The notes under the pieces were generated by a model that saw only the letters and a list, made by a program, of their open reading frames with translations, searched no databases and had not been told where the DNA came from. From contig NC_066315.1 of assembly GCF_022539315.1 (NCBI RefSeq), forward strand, positions 120,037,374 through 120,101,373: a DNA stretch of 64,000 nt. The letters are read 5' to 3'. Each line of letters begins with the position of its first letter. The first letter of the stretch is position 1. Positions 14,321-25,487 of this stretch are shown one piece after another. The position numbers were made by a program, and so were the translations under genes. The stretch comes from Serinus canaria. Taxonomy: Eukaryota > Chordata > Aves > Passeriformes > Fringillidae.

Positions 14321-17300
14321 AAAGCCTATAGTAATTGGAACATCAGGCAATAGTTTGGTAATTGGTGAAAGTGCAAACTTTCCATTAGAAAAAATCCCCA
14401 CAGCTTTCAGAAGACACAGAAACTGAGATAATGAGGGCTTTGTCAACCATTTCTAAAGGTGTTTATACTCCCTGAGGGTAAGAGACAAACATCACTGTTG
14501 AGATTATTGTACTGGCCATTGAGCATGGCACAGTACAAGCACACAGGAGATAATACCCTTCTGCCAAAAGCCAGGCTTTAATACTTCTGGTGAAGACAGA
14601 GCACAACATCATTCCACACATCATTTTACAAAAATTATCTGACCAATGAGCAAGAACAGTGATAGTACACCTGACTAAGATCTCAGGCACCAGGACAGGA
14701 AACAAAAGCCCAACTCCACTGCTTGTTTTACAGAAGGAGGTATTGATAATATATGGAGCACAGTCACTCTCAAGCTACTTGAAGGGAGTTAAAGAATAAG
14801 TGATCATTATATTTTTATTATAAGTTCAATAATTCCCACTACCCTTTGAGTGTTAACACTAAGGCAAATCAGCTGATCACAGTTCCCTCTGGGCCTGACT
14901 GTACACTGCTATTTTAGAAGAATTTCACTAATATTTGCAGTCTGGTCAATCCTGCTGGGAAAGAAGTCCCCAGTGGTCCTGGGAGTGTGGGGAGGGAAGG
15001 GGTTAGATGTACAGTTACATACATAGAATTATAGGGGTCTTGACTTCAAATGTGGGCAAATAAATACTGTCTTTAACAGTCTTATTTCAAAAGTATTCTC
15101 TAAACACAATCCTGCAAACACCTTCACTTTTCATTATCCTAATTTTTCCCAATTTTTGGAGATAGGATCTTCAAAGGACCATTTATCTGAAAACATTTTG
15201 CGGACATAGCTTTCAAATCTGTTTTATATTAATGATGCCAAGAAGTCTGACGCTGTAATTTCAAAAGCTTCCTTTAATTATTATTTGGGTTTCCTACTTT
15301 GAACAAGTGATGGGAATTTTGTGTTCTTCAGCACTAACCCATTTTCTGGGATCCCAGTCCCAAGCTGACAGTGGCCACAAACTGTGTCCACAGCCAACAC
15401 ATTCAAGGACAGAACGGTATCATCTGGATTTACATTCTTGTTTTTAGCACTTGCTGCACTTTCTCTCTTTGGCTTTATCTGGAGATTTGTTAAAACACAC
15501 CTTTGGATTCCTTCATTTGCAGGAAGCTTTGAAAATACACTCTCTCTGGCAGCTAACACTATAACTACAACTATCTTCATTATAATAGATTCAGTGCATA
15601 GAACCCTTCCTGCCATAAAACCAATAAACAGCCCAGTTTGCAAAACAGTATATTGAGTGCCCCAACTCGTGAAGTGGAGGTAAGGTACCTAATCTGCACA
15701 GGTGTATATGAAAATCCCAAACAGCTTCTACCTTTTCAGATGATTTTACATCTTTAAATGACTTCTTATTAACATCCATAAGGCCTGTGTCAATTTCAAA
15801 AATGGTATTTAGGTGCTTTTTAAAAATCTGACCTGCTCAGAGAAATCATCAATTATGTACAGATTGACCAAAACTACAGGTCTTTCCTTGAAATCCACTA
15901 AGGGTAGAATTTCCCTGAAATTCTCCTAACATGCATACCTCAGTATTGAGATCCAAGCACTCCTACACTGATTTCCAAATCCAACCTCCACAAAGTGTTT
16001 TGTTTTGTTTAAGGCCACTGTAGGAAAATGTTTGAGCTCAGTGTCAACCCTAATCCAAGTGTAGAAGTTTAATTTCAGTCTAGTCCTGCCAACAATTCAA
16101 ACCCATGCACTGGAATGTATAAGCCACAAGTAAACCTGACTCTAGAGCACCCAGCAGGACCTCTCCTGTGCGTGCAACCATTCAGAAACGTGTGCCACTG
16201 GGGAAAGGAGAAACATTTAGAAATGCCACACAATAAAACATTTAAGTATCCATGTATAAAATGGAACAGTTAACAAGTAAACAAATGTGGAGGGGAAAAG
16301 AAAATTGTGTAACCATTGCAATCAAAGGAGAACATCACATAGAAACTATATCCTGTGTGAGGTTTTGTTATGGAGCCACTACGGAGGAAAAGTTAAGACC
16401 TCCAAGCCCTGCCAATGTAGCAAGCCAAATATGCCTACAGCCACGTATTGGGACTGATTGTGGGCACTCAGTCGTGCAGTTTTACATTTTTTTATGATCT
16501 TTGCTTCATGGAAATTCACAGTGGAATTTCCTACTGGACTACCTGCAACTTGCATTTTGCTTCAGTAAAAACTGGAGGCTCAAGTTATACATGTGTAAAC
16601 AGCTTCTCTAAATGTTTCCATTTAAACAAATTCTCTGAATAATTGACTGCGCTTAAATGGTCAGGGGAAATAACTGTAACTTTCCTAGTCTGGTTACAGA
16701 ACAATGGCCAAAATACCACATAGTCACTTAAAAATAACAATTTTACCAAAGCTGAATTTTCCTTTAAACCATTTCCAGGCAAAGTCTGCAAAACAATTAA
16801 CTGGGTAGATAGTATTCATAAATACGAAGCAAGCACTAAAATGCTTTATTCAGAGTTTGTAAAGGCTTGCTTGAAGAATTTGTGTTTAATTATCACAGGT
16901 AATTTGAAGCCTGACCTTTGAAAGTATCCAAGCTAAACACCTGTTCTTCAGTAACACTGAGCTGCTGCTTATCAATTACAAATGTCTTTAGAATAATAAA
17001 TCATAAAGAATGAAAATGCAATTTTTTACTACTTAACTATACATTGGTCCCAATAACTTTATATTAAGGGCTTACAATAGAACATAGCTGAGATCATATA
17101 CAAACAGTTTAGATGAACTTAAATTAGTGTGTTTTAAAGACGTGTTGCCTGCAGCTAAAGCAGTTCAAGAAAACCATTCAAATAAGCAAATAACATTGTT
17201 TACATTTACAAATGAAACATCATATGAGTATTTATTGATTTTTTTAAAAAATTCAAAAAATACATTGTAACAGAACAGAATGTATACGCTCTTCAATGAA

Positions 17301-18936
17301 AGACAAAAACTATGGTTATCATCTGGACCAGAATACAAATACATGCTAACAATTTAAAAATCATTTTGGGTCATTCAGGAAACATGAAACAAGCTAGCTG
17401 TTTGGAAATGCAGTAGTCTTCTCCTTTAGCAAATATGCCTGAGAAAGTCAACCTGTAAAGACATCGGCTTTTAAACTCTAAAACACAAAGAGCTTTCTAG
17501 GCTGAAATGGTGAAGAGACCTGTGATATGCACCTGACAGGCCACTGAGCCATTTCCCACAGAGATTCTGTTCACTGCTCCACCTCAGCTCAGCCATCCAG
17601 CAGTGGCAGAGTTTCACATCAATACCAGGCTTATTGAAGTGAGGTGTTAAAAAGCATGCTAAGATGATGTAAAACCAGCAGTTACATACACAGCGGATAG
17701 TTGTTAATAATCAAGATTCCGTACCAAATTCCTTGCTTTGTACTAGGGCCAAGCAAAAAGTAGTAGTCTGGTTCATGGATGAAAAGGATTATATTTTTGG
17801 CTCAAGGTAAGACCCTTTAAAAACAGTTTCTACAAAAGCATCTAGAATCAAAGCATGAGGAAAAAAAAACCCAGGACAAACACAACTAATCATTTTACAG
17901 TAACCATATACTGTAGGCAAGTAGGACCCAAAACAGTCACATAAATTGTGCATCAGTTCTATGAAAATAAACCATTACTAGGAGACACAAGCAATCTGAC
18001 AAGATGCGAAAGTGAGCAGTGAAAACTTCATGGATTGAATTTCTTTTCATCAGAATTAATCTGTTTCTACTGCAGGCAGGTAAAAAATGGAACTCAGCAA
18101 AACTGAATTCCTATTAGCAGCTTAACTCTACTACAGTGAAGCTCAGGCTATTACTGGTTCTTTCATTAAGAGACATTCAAATGAATGAAGCAAAAATGAC
18201 ATTTCAAAAATGAAGACCAAAAGAAATCTGAATGTACATTTTAGACAAAAACAGTGTTAAGTCAAATCCACAACTGGTGATATCCGATGTAAGAAAAAGT
18301 AATTTAACTATGCTGCTTATACCAACAGAACATCTGACACTATTTCTTGATTTCCAGCAGCTTTTTTAAAGTCACTCAACAACTGCATACCTTGTAAATT
18401 ACATGGGCTTTGACAAAAAAATTCATTATCAGGCATGCAAAAGGAACCTCTCATTTTTAGAATTTAGTTACATGATCAAATTACATATGCTAAAGCATAC
18501 AAAACCATCTCTTCAAATGAAGCAAATTCACAATTCTGAAAAGGGAAAAAACTCCAGACAAAACAAGAACTCAAAACAAAAACCTGTGACAGGAAAAAGT
18601 ATATTTCTACATATATCTCTGACAGTTAAACACTGTAAAATGAGCCACTATCCATACACACGTGTAATTCTGCATGTAATGGGATAGGGAAGAGGCCTCC
18701 TCTTCCTAACTTCCACACCACAGAAATGACTGGATGTACTACAGAGGTTGCCACCGTCCTATGAAATATAGGGTACTTGGCACTGCTGGGTACAGTGCTC
18801 AAGGACTCATGCACTGACCCAGCATGGTTCACCTTACATTCTCTAGTATTGACTATGGTGACAAAAACAGTCTGCATTGCTCTGACACCAGCTTGGCTTC
18901 TAGGCTGCACCTTCTGAACAAAACACTATTCTCAGG

Positions 18937-19366
18937 TGTCCTGGTTCCAGCCAGGAAAGGGTTAAATTTTTCAGTGGCCAGGAGGAGGCATGACTAGGAC
19001 CTGGAGGTTATTCTGTAACACCTCACGTCTCTGCTGCAGGAAGGGACTCTCTTGGGGGAGAAAGGGAACCCTTCTGGTCAAGTGGTGCGGCAGAGGGAGT
19101 GGTTGGGTATTGTCTATTGGTGGGGGGGTTCTGTGTGATTCTTGTACTTTCTGTCACTAATATTAGTCAAATTCTTATCTCACAGCTGTTTCCAATAGGT
19201 TGTTCTTATCTCAACCTGTGATCTTTGCCTTTTGTGCCTCCATTTTTCCTCTCCATCCAGTTTAAGGGGTGGGAGGAGGGGGAGGGAGGAGTGAGTGAGT
19301 GGTATGTGGTTTGGAGAGTCTCAGTGGGAGCACTAAACTGGGCAGTACCATTCTTAAATCACTGCA
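18937..19366 (+). repeat. 5' LTR of the large ERV
   Basis: It shares the same ordered blocks as 25510-25942: tgtcctg, 'gccagga.agggttaa', 'ctaggacctgga', 'ggtattg', a guanine-rich stretch at 19265-19295 and 'agtaccattc(t/c)taaa'. By eye the two LTRs match at very roughly three quarters of positions, so they are old or come from different subtypes. Confidence 0.82.
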
Positions 19367-19388
19367 CCCTTATTGGGCATGCAGTGTG

Positions 19389-19406
19389 TGGCATCAAGGG
19401 TTGAGG
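19389..19406 (+). other. Candidate primer-binding site of the large ERV
   Basis: The sequence starting tggcatcaagggttgagg lies 22 bases past the LTR, inside a block (19381-19433) shared with the small ERV at about 12590-12642. Position and the TGG start suit a tRNA primer site, but the spacing is longer than usual and I cannot assign the tRNA. Confidence 0.3.
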
Positions 19407-19880
19407 TAACAACAGATCTGTCCAGAGCAGCTTGGAAACAAATTCAATCTAAGCATTTGTTGCATTAACTGCAGAGCCACTGGTCACAATGGCACTTGGT
19501 CTGTTCATGTGGTTGTGGTACCTAACCCTGTATTCACATATTCCCCTGTATTCCTATATGTGATCCTTGTGATGTTCTTTTTCAGAGCCAGGAGAAGGAT
19601 TGGTGTTTTTGCTTTTTTTCTGTATTAGGGGATATCAGTCTGTGACTGATCAAGGGCAATGAGTGTAATTTCATAAGCATATTCAGGGCTGCTCTCCTAC
19701 CTTTACTTTAGGCACTGTCTTTGGGAGTCAATTAATAATCACACTCAGTCTGTAGGGGAACAGGGGAGGATGATTTTCCCCAGTCTTTCACCTCCTTCTC
19801 CTCCTTCAGCTGTTACAACAGCTTTTGAGAATTTCCCTTGGATGCTAAGGAAAGCATGTTCTTGTTGCTAAGACTCACTG

Positions 19881-20385
19881 GTGTCAGTCCACATCATGTT
19901 TAGAGTCAAGAAACAGATTTCTAGGAAGTTCATTCAGAGATCTGCCCCAAGGGTGGATAGTCATGAGTGGCATGAAACGTGGCAAAAAATGAAGAAGATT
20001 TTTAAAATATTTTCTGCTCCAGTGGTTTGGAAGTTCATTCCTGAACAACTACAGGATCCTTCTAAAGTGACAGAATATTTGCAAGGAGCATGCTGTGGCA
20101 GCTCAAGAAAGGGGCAATTTATTGTAGTGTGCTGGGCCTGACTACTCTTTAGTGGACACAGTCCAATACTAGACAGCACCCTCAGGGGAAAGAGGAAGAA
20201 AACAGACCTACAGGCACTGTGGCCTGATTTGCAGGTGAACCCAAGGAACCACCTGTGGCAGTAGTAGTTGCCCCTATACAAAAAAGAAATCCAAATCAGC
20301 TCACTTAGTGAGGGATAAAGAGGAAGTAAAGCCCTCAAAACAGGAGGAAGAAGCAGAGCCAGAGATAATCACCTGATCCCTATTT
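19881..20385 (+). pseudogene. gag N-terminal remnant of the large ERV
   Basis: This is a broken frame. The part at 19881-20141 reads for 86 codons and includes short segments such as WHETWQKMKKIFKIF and PEQLQDPSKVTEYLQGACCG, which have the character of an ERVL gag N-terminal (matrix) region. The continuation up to 20385 is in shifted frames with a charged EEEAEPE-type stretch and at least two stops. It is cut at 20386-20390 by the solo LTR that follows. Assignment rests on position between leader and capsid region and on general recognition. No product is expected. Confidence 0.6.
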
Positions 20386-20719
20386 CCAGGTGTATGGAGT
20401 TTGCATGGCCTAGGTTTTGGGGGGGGGGCTGGGAGGGAGAGGCTACAAGGATGGCTTCTGTTAGAAGCTGCCAGAAGCTCTCTCCATGTCCAGCAGAGCC
20501 AATCCCTGGTAGTTCCAAAGATGGATGTGCTGCTGGCCAAGGCCGGGCCAATTAGAAACGGTGGTAATACTTCTGAGAAAACATATTTAAGAAGAAAGAT
20601 AAATAAAAAACTGTTGTGCAGTTGAAATTGTGGCTGGAAAAGGGCGGAGTGAGAACATGTAAGGAAAACTCTGCAGACAGCAAGGTCAGTGCAGAGGAGG
20701 GGCAGGGGGGGCTCCAGGC

Positions 20720-21115
20720 ACCAGAGCTGGGATTCCTCTGCAGCCCATGGTGATGGCCATGGAGAAGCATCTCTGATTCTGCAGCCCATGGAGATCCATG
20801 GGGATGCAGAGATCTGCCTGCAGCCTGTGGAGGAGCCCCACACTGGAGCAGGTGGGTGCCTGAGAGGAGGCTGTGAGCCCATGGGAGACCTGTGGAGGGA
20901 GGGGCCCTGCTCCTATACTGGAGCAGCCTGGCCTTGAAGGACTGCACTGCATGGAAGAGTCACCCATGCTGCAGCAGTTTGGGCATGGGCTGCTGCCCGT
21001 GGGATGGAGTCACATTGCAGCAATTTGGGGAGGACTGCAGCTCATGAGATAGACTCACACTGGAGAAGTTCATGAAGAGTCTCCTGTGGGAGAGACCCCA
21101 CAGTGCAGCAGGGGA
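20720..21115 (+). repeat. Degenerate internal repeats in the nested LTR
   Basis: Units of about 40-60 bp combine 'gcagcccatgg', 'ctggagcag' and 'cctgtggaggag' motifs and recur with heavy decay. They are typical of the U3 part of this long avian LTR type. Confidence 0.6.
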
Positions 21116-21415
21116 ACAACTCCTCTCTCTTGGCAGTGGAAGAAGCCACAGGTGATGAACTGACCAAATCCCCCATTCCCTCTGTCCTTCTCTGTCAGTG
21201 GGAAGGAAGGAGTGGTGAGGGTATGAGAGATGAGGTAATATTTTCTGAAGCCAAAAGGTTGTTAAGTGAAAGTTGTTGGTTCTTTGTGGTGTTGTTTGAG
21301 GTTTGGATTTGTTCTGGTTGGTTTGTTGGGTGTTGCTGTGAGCTGGGAGAGGGGTGGAGTTGAAGACCTGACCAAAAGGAAGAAGGATGAGAGGGGAGGA
21401 GACAGAAAAGCAGGC

Positions 21416-21655
21416 TGTCAGGAGATAATGTAAATCCCCGAGTAACCAGCTAACGGGAAGGGGGTCAGGGACCACCCCCTAGATGGGAAAAGGTGTATTT
21501 TGTAGCCATTCTATTGGAGGGTGTGTGTGCTCAGCTCTAGGGGAGAGAGGTACACACCTGGCTCAGGTAAATCATTACTAATAAATAGTTTTCTTTTGCA
21601 TAGACAAAAGTTTGTCCCCATTTAATTGTATCTAAAAGTTAGTTCATTTCTAACA
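21416..21655 (+). mobile_element. Probable 240-bp LTR inside the nested LTR
   Basis: The block starts TGTCAGG and ends TCTAACA, imperfect inverted termini. It carries AATAAATA (about 21580) some 70 bases before its end, and it breaks the continuity of the surrounding long LTR. No convincing target duplication was found (CAGGC before, AGGGG after), so the borders are tentative. Confidence 0.45.
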
Positions 21656-21911
21656 AGGGGAAGGTGTTTTCAAGGTTCTTACTGTGTTTCTCATTATCCT
21701 GCTCTGATTTTGTGAGTAATAAATTCAAGGCCTATCTCTAAGTTGATATGCATTGGGGAGTGCCTGTTTTGGCCATGATGGTATTTGATGAATGATCTCT
21801 CCCAGGCCTTACCTCAATCCATGGACCTTTCATTATATTTTCTCTCCCCCATCCAGCTGCAGAGGAGAGAGTGGCTTTGGTGGGTGCCTGGCATCTGACC
21901 TCTACACCAGT

Positions 21912-22720
21912 GAGCAAAAATACATCAACCACCAGCCAGGAGAGCCCCTGGTGACCTGGCTGCTCCTGTGCTGGGACATTGTGTCCCACAATATGAAACT
22001 AGGTGGTAATAAAGCCAAGCAACTGGAATCCCTGTCACAGGATGCAGTATTGACAGTGGGATTGGGAAGAGGACAGAAACTCTCAGCCTCTGGAAGTGAC
22101 TCCTGTCAAGCTGAGGGAAGGGCGTTCTCTCATGGATGATCTAATAGTGTATCCAAGCAGATGCAATGTCATGGAGAAAGGTATCCAGTACCTGAGAGCA
22201 TTAGCTGTGCTAGAGGCACTTTACAGAGATTGAAATAAAGAGCAGTTCTCTGTGGCTCCAGATGAGGTCCAGTGTACACAGTCCACGTGGTGGAAGTTTG
22301 TGCAGAGCACGCCATCATCATATGCCATCGACATTAATGGCAATGAAAGGAGAACAGTGCTTCAGGTGACTACCTGACTTTGGCAATATGAAGATCATGT
22401 TTTTGCCTCACTACCAACCTGCACCTCAGCTGTGGCACAACTTCCAAGATGGCAGACAGATCTGAAAGACTTGAACAAGCTAGAGAGGACATGTCCCATG
22501 GCCCTCCAGTATAGACCAGAGTCCTTGCTGTTGGTAGCAAGGGCCCCTTGCTTGAGAGAGAGGGAGCACACCACAAGGTAACCTGTGGTTTTACTTGCAT
22601 GAGCATAGAAGGGACATGAGGAAGTAGAATGGAAAACCCACCTGTGCCCTAGTAGCCTGGATACATGAGTTGAGAGGAAGAACAACCACTGCAGAAAATC
22701 CTTCAAGGATAAATGCCACT
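21912..22720 (+). pseudogene. gag central/C-terminal remnant of the large ERV
   Basis: It resumes directly after the nested LTR. The frame beginning near 21911 reads SEQKYINHQPGEPLVTWLLL, then CWDIVSHNMKLGGNKAKQLE. Further on, in other frames, come GIQYLRALAVLEALYRD-like and PDEVQC-like segments. These have the character of the ERVL capsid region. Several frameshifts and stops break it, including one at about 22138, and no single frame exceeds about 115 codons. It is non-coding. The end is placed where the resemblance fades. Confidence 0.65.
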
Positions 22721-22924
22721 CCAGTTTCCAGTAGACAAATACTCAGAACAGGAGGGCTGATGTTGTTTGAATCTCCTTGAAGTACCTTCAGTTCAAACTT
22801 GTGAGCAACAAATACCGTGACCAGAACTGGAGGGGTCCTGCCTCGAGCAAGGTGGAGGAAAGGGACAATCAGATCTCTTGGACTGTGTGGATCTGATGGC
22901 TTGGCACACCAGACCCACAGGAGT

Positions 22925-23066
22925 TTAAGGCTTTACTTGACACCAGTGCACCATGTACCCTAATGCTACAAAGATAAGTAGGGGCAGAATCCGTCTCTGT
23001 TTCTGGGATGACAGGGGATCCCAAGAGCTGCCTGTACTGGGAGATGTACTGAGCCTCACTGGGTAT
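22925..23066 (+). pseudogene. Retroviral protease remnant, 5' part
   Basis: The segment KALLDTSAPCTLM (GAC ACC AGT at 22939-22947) occupies the place of the aspartic-protease active-site triad. The third residue is serine, not the usual glycine. An in-frame stop follows within a few codons, and a frameshift moves the rest into the frame LPVLGDVLSLTGY. It is cut off at 23066 by the solo LTR at 23067-23785 and resumes at 23791. Confidence 0.7.
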
Positions 23067-23785
23067 TGTGAGAGACTGGAGGAGACTGCTTGCTCAAAAC
23101 ATTTTGAGGGTGTATGTGGGCAAAGGGGCAGGTTGGGCCTTGCCCTGGTGGGGCAATGCTCTGCTCCACACACTCCATCCTCTAGAGCCTGTATCCCAGC
23201 CCCATAGTGACTGCCAGTCACAGGCACACTGGAGGCAATGCTCCTCATCCCATCTCAGAAGCCCTAACCCAGCTCCTGAGTGGCTGCCAGACCAAAAGTC
23301 TCACCTGGAGGAAGGGCCCAGGAGAGCCAAAGGGTACTTAAGCCAGGACACTAGGCAAGCACATGTCTTGACCCTACCTTCCCATGGATTTTATATCAGC
23401 TGGAAGACCACTGGAAGCCAGCAGTGGTAGCTGTATTCATTCTTTTCTGCATCTTTTCTCTTTCTCTTTTTCTCTTTCCTCTCCTCCTTATAATGCCTTC
23501 TCAAAGTTTTAGCAACTTAAGGTTGGATTTGTTGGAGTTTGCTAAGTTGATCAGGCTTAGAATTTGCTAAGTTAAGGCTTGGCAAAACGTTTTATGTTGA
23601 TTCAATGTCGTTCTAAACTTTTGCTTAAGTTCTCTGATTTTCTGAAATTTGCCAGTAAAGTTTTTGTTGCTTTCATCTCTTGAGAATACCTTGTTGTTAT
23701 TTCTCCTTTGCATCTAATTCAGGGTATATAAAAAAAGCTGCAAGCCCTTTTAAGAGACTTGTCAAGTGAGCTCTGGGGTCTTACA
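23067..23785 (+). mobile_element. Solo LTR inserted in the protease remnant
   Basis: The block begins TGTGAGA and ends TCTTACA, near-inverted termini. It is flanked by GGTAT (23062-23066) and GGAAT (23786-23790), a 5-bp target duplication with one mismatch. The protease reading frames on the two sides come back into register if the block and one flank copy are disregarded, which independently fixes the borders. Its 3' half is T-rich, with 'ctttctctttttctctttcc'-like tracts. Confidence 0.75.
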
Positions 23786-23790
23786 GGAAT

Positions 23791-23920
23791 GAATGGCAAA
23801 ACCACCCCATTGTGATGGGCCAGAGGCCTTGTACATCCTTGGCATAGACTGCCTCAGGAGTGAGTATTTCAAGGACCCAAAAGGACATGCAGTACACCTG
23901 GAACCAACTGCCCAGGGGTG
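23791..23920 (+). pseudogene. Retroviral protease remnant, 3' part
   Basis: It starts EWQNHPIV in one frame. After a frameshift near 23810 it reads GPEALYILGIDCLRSEYF, with the ILGID segment typical of the C-terminal strand of retroviral proteases. It then passes without a break into RT sequence, so the linker and the N-terminal RT region have been lost. Confidence 0.65.
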
Positions 23921-24700
23921 GAAGCACATTCCCACCATTTGCCATGGAATGATGCAGACTGCACTGGAAGAGAGTGAGGCTTCATAACACTTGCAATATA
24001 TTGATGACATCATTGTGTGGGGCAACCAAGCAGAGGAAGTTTTTGAGAAAGGGGAGAAGATAATCCAAATCCTCCTGAAGGCTGGTTTTGCCTTAAAGCA
24101 AAGTAAGGTCAAGGGACCTGCCAGGAAATCTAGGCTTTAGGAATAAAATGGTAAGATGGATGTCATCAGATTCTAATGGCTATGGTCAACAAAACAGCAT
24201 CTATGTTCCCACCAACCATCAAGAAGCAAATACAGGTTTTCCTAGGAGCTGTGGCCTTTTGGAGAATGTGTATTCCAGAGCTCAGTCAGATTGAAAGCCC
24301 TCTATATCTTATAATGCAAAGATGAATTATTTTAAGAGGGGTCCTGAAAAACAAGCTTCTGAACAAATTAAGGAAGAGATTGTTCATGCAGTAGCTCTTG
24401 GGTCAGTCAGGACAGGACAAGATGCGAAAACTGTGCTCTATACTGCAGCTGGGGAGAAAGATCCTTCCTGGAGTCTCTGCCAAAAAGTACTAGGGGACAC
24501 TGGAGGATGACTCCTGGGATTCTGGAGTTGGGGATTCAAAGGATCCAAGGCCTGCTACACAACAACTGAAAAAGGGATACTGGCATCTCATGAAGGGGTT
24601 CAAGCTGCTTCAGAAGTGATGGGCACTGAAGCACAGCTTCTTCTGGCACCCTGACTGCCAGTGCTGGGCTATATGTGTTAAGAGAAAGTCTCTTCCAAAT
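23921..24700 (+). pseudogene. Reverse transcriptase / RNase H remnant
   Basis: Observed RT landmarks are GWKHIPTICHGMMQTALEE and, after an in-frame stop at 23985-23987, LQYIDDIIVWG. The YIDD catalytic box (23997-24008) is intact. The following helices read EEVFEKGEKIIQILLKAGF. The connection/RNase H region shows in the 62-codon frame at 24322-24510 (QIKEEIVHAVALGSVRTG). From about 24700 no coding resemblance remains and no integrase was found. The fingers and most of the palm before the YIDD box are missing. Family: ERVL-like pol, recognised from the general pattern. Confidence 0.75.
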
Positions 24701-25019
24701 GTCATGCCACTACTGCTACATAAAGTGAGTGAACTGTGCTGATCATCTAGTGAGTTGAACAGGAAACCCCAAAAGCTCAGGGATCTTGGAAATTATCATG
24801 AACTACCTCCAGGGGTTTAGATTTTCGGGTGAGAACAGTCTGTGCTGTTGAATTGTGTAACATTGGTTGCTGAATGACACTGTATGCCATAACTGTGATG
24901 GACAATGAGTATGGACTGCTCCAGATGCACCAGTAGTGAATTTGTGATGCAGCCTGCAACCAGCTAACAGCACACCAGCCCTCCTGACCTGGAAGACATC
25001 TATGATGTGTTGCCCTATT

Positions 25020-25272
25020 CTTCTAAGTACTTCTAAGCCTTCTGATGCTTACATTTTTGTAATGGAGTTTCTCACGCACTTTTCATGTAAATAATGATTG
25101 TTTTGCATTCCTTTGTGGGGGAGGAGAAATTTGGTTTGACCAGTCTGGCTGGAGAGGTGGCAATTTCGTCCTCCTTTTGAAAGTCTATAAATACTGGAGT
25201 TTGGAAATAAACTTCCTTCCTTTTACCTTGGATGTTTCAGCTTGTGCGTGTGGTTTGTTTCATGTCCTATTG
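25020..25272 (+). mobile_element. Possible LTR fragment in the 3' part of the large ERV
   Basis: This has the promoter-like order of an LTR: a TATA box (tctataaatactgg, about 25184-25197) followed by a polyadenylation signal (gaaataaact, about 25204-25213) and a TG-rich stretch ending near TGTGACA (25272). I could not find matching ends or a target duplication, so it could also be part of the provirus interior. Confidence 0.35.
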
Positions 25273-25299
25273 TGACATCAATGGATAGAACCCATGGAT

Positions 25300-25432
25300 G
25301 AGGTATCATTTCCCCAGTCAATGGCTGTTCCTCCAAGATGTCTGTTGAGTCCCTTTAGTCCATTAGTCATGGACTAAAGGGACTCAACAGACATCTTGGA
25401 GGAACAGCCACTGACTAGGGAAATGATACCTC
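25300..25432. repeat. Near-perfect hairpin, 64-bp arms with a 5-base loop
   Basis: 25300-25363 and 25369-25432 are inverted copies with only two mismatches, and the loop is TAGTC (25364-25368). It sits just upstream of the polypurine tract of the large ERV. The right arm aligns with the corresponding region of the small ERV (about 13587-13670) in order (catggactaaa, ggactca, aatgat), so the right arm is original and the left arm is the inverted copy. Confidence 0.95.
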
Positions 25433-25487
25433 TGCATGTATACACATAGATACAGTTAGAATGTGTAGGATCTGGGTATGCAGGATG

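Larger units (their letters stand above)
20391..21906 (+). mobile_element. Nested long solo LTR of a second ERVL family, inserted in gag
   Basis: This 1.5-kb block interrupts the gag remnant. It begins TGTATGG and ends CTACA. The flanks are CCAGG (20386-20390) and CCAGT (21907-21911), a 5-bp target duplication with one mismatch. It contains the recurrent phrases known from a long avian ERVL LTR: repeated 'gcagcccatgg' and 'ctggagcag' units at 20740-21110, 'gtgatgaactgacc', and near its end 'tttcattatattttctctccc' followed by 'gctttggtgggtgcctgg'. The open frames on either strand here are by-products of the GC-rich repeats. It contains a further insert at about 21416-21655. Confidence 0.78.

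Noticed and set aside
15281..15656. A 120-codon minus-strand frame overlapping a 90-codon plus-strand frame.
   Set aside because: It has low-complexity composition, no recognisable domain, no splice signals in agreement, and an antisense frame of similar length.
20301..21475. Long proline- and serine-rich open frames on the minus strand (up to 193 codons) and on the plus strand.
   Set aside because: They lie across the gag remnant and the GC-rich repeat part of the nested long LTR and overlap each other in several frames. There is no domain or splice support.
23762..24112. A 116-codon minus-strand frame.
   Set aside because: It is the antisense shadow of the protease/RT remnant, whose plus-strand landmarks (ILGID, YIDD) are clear.
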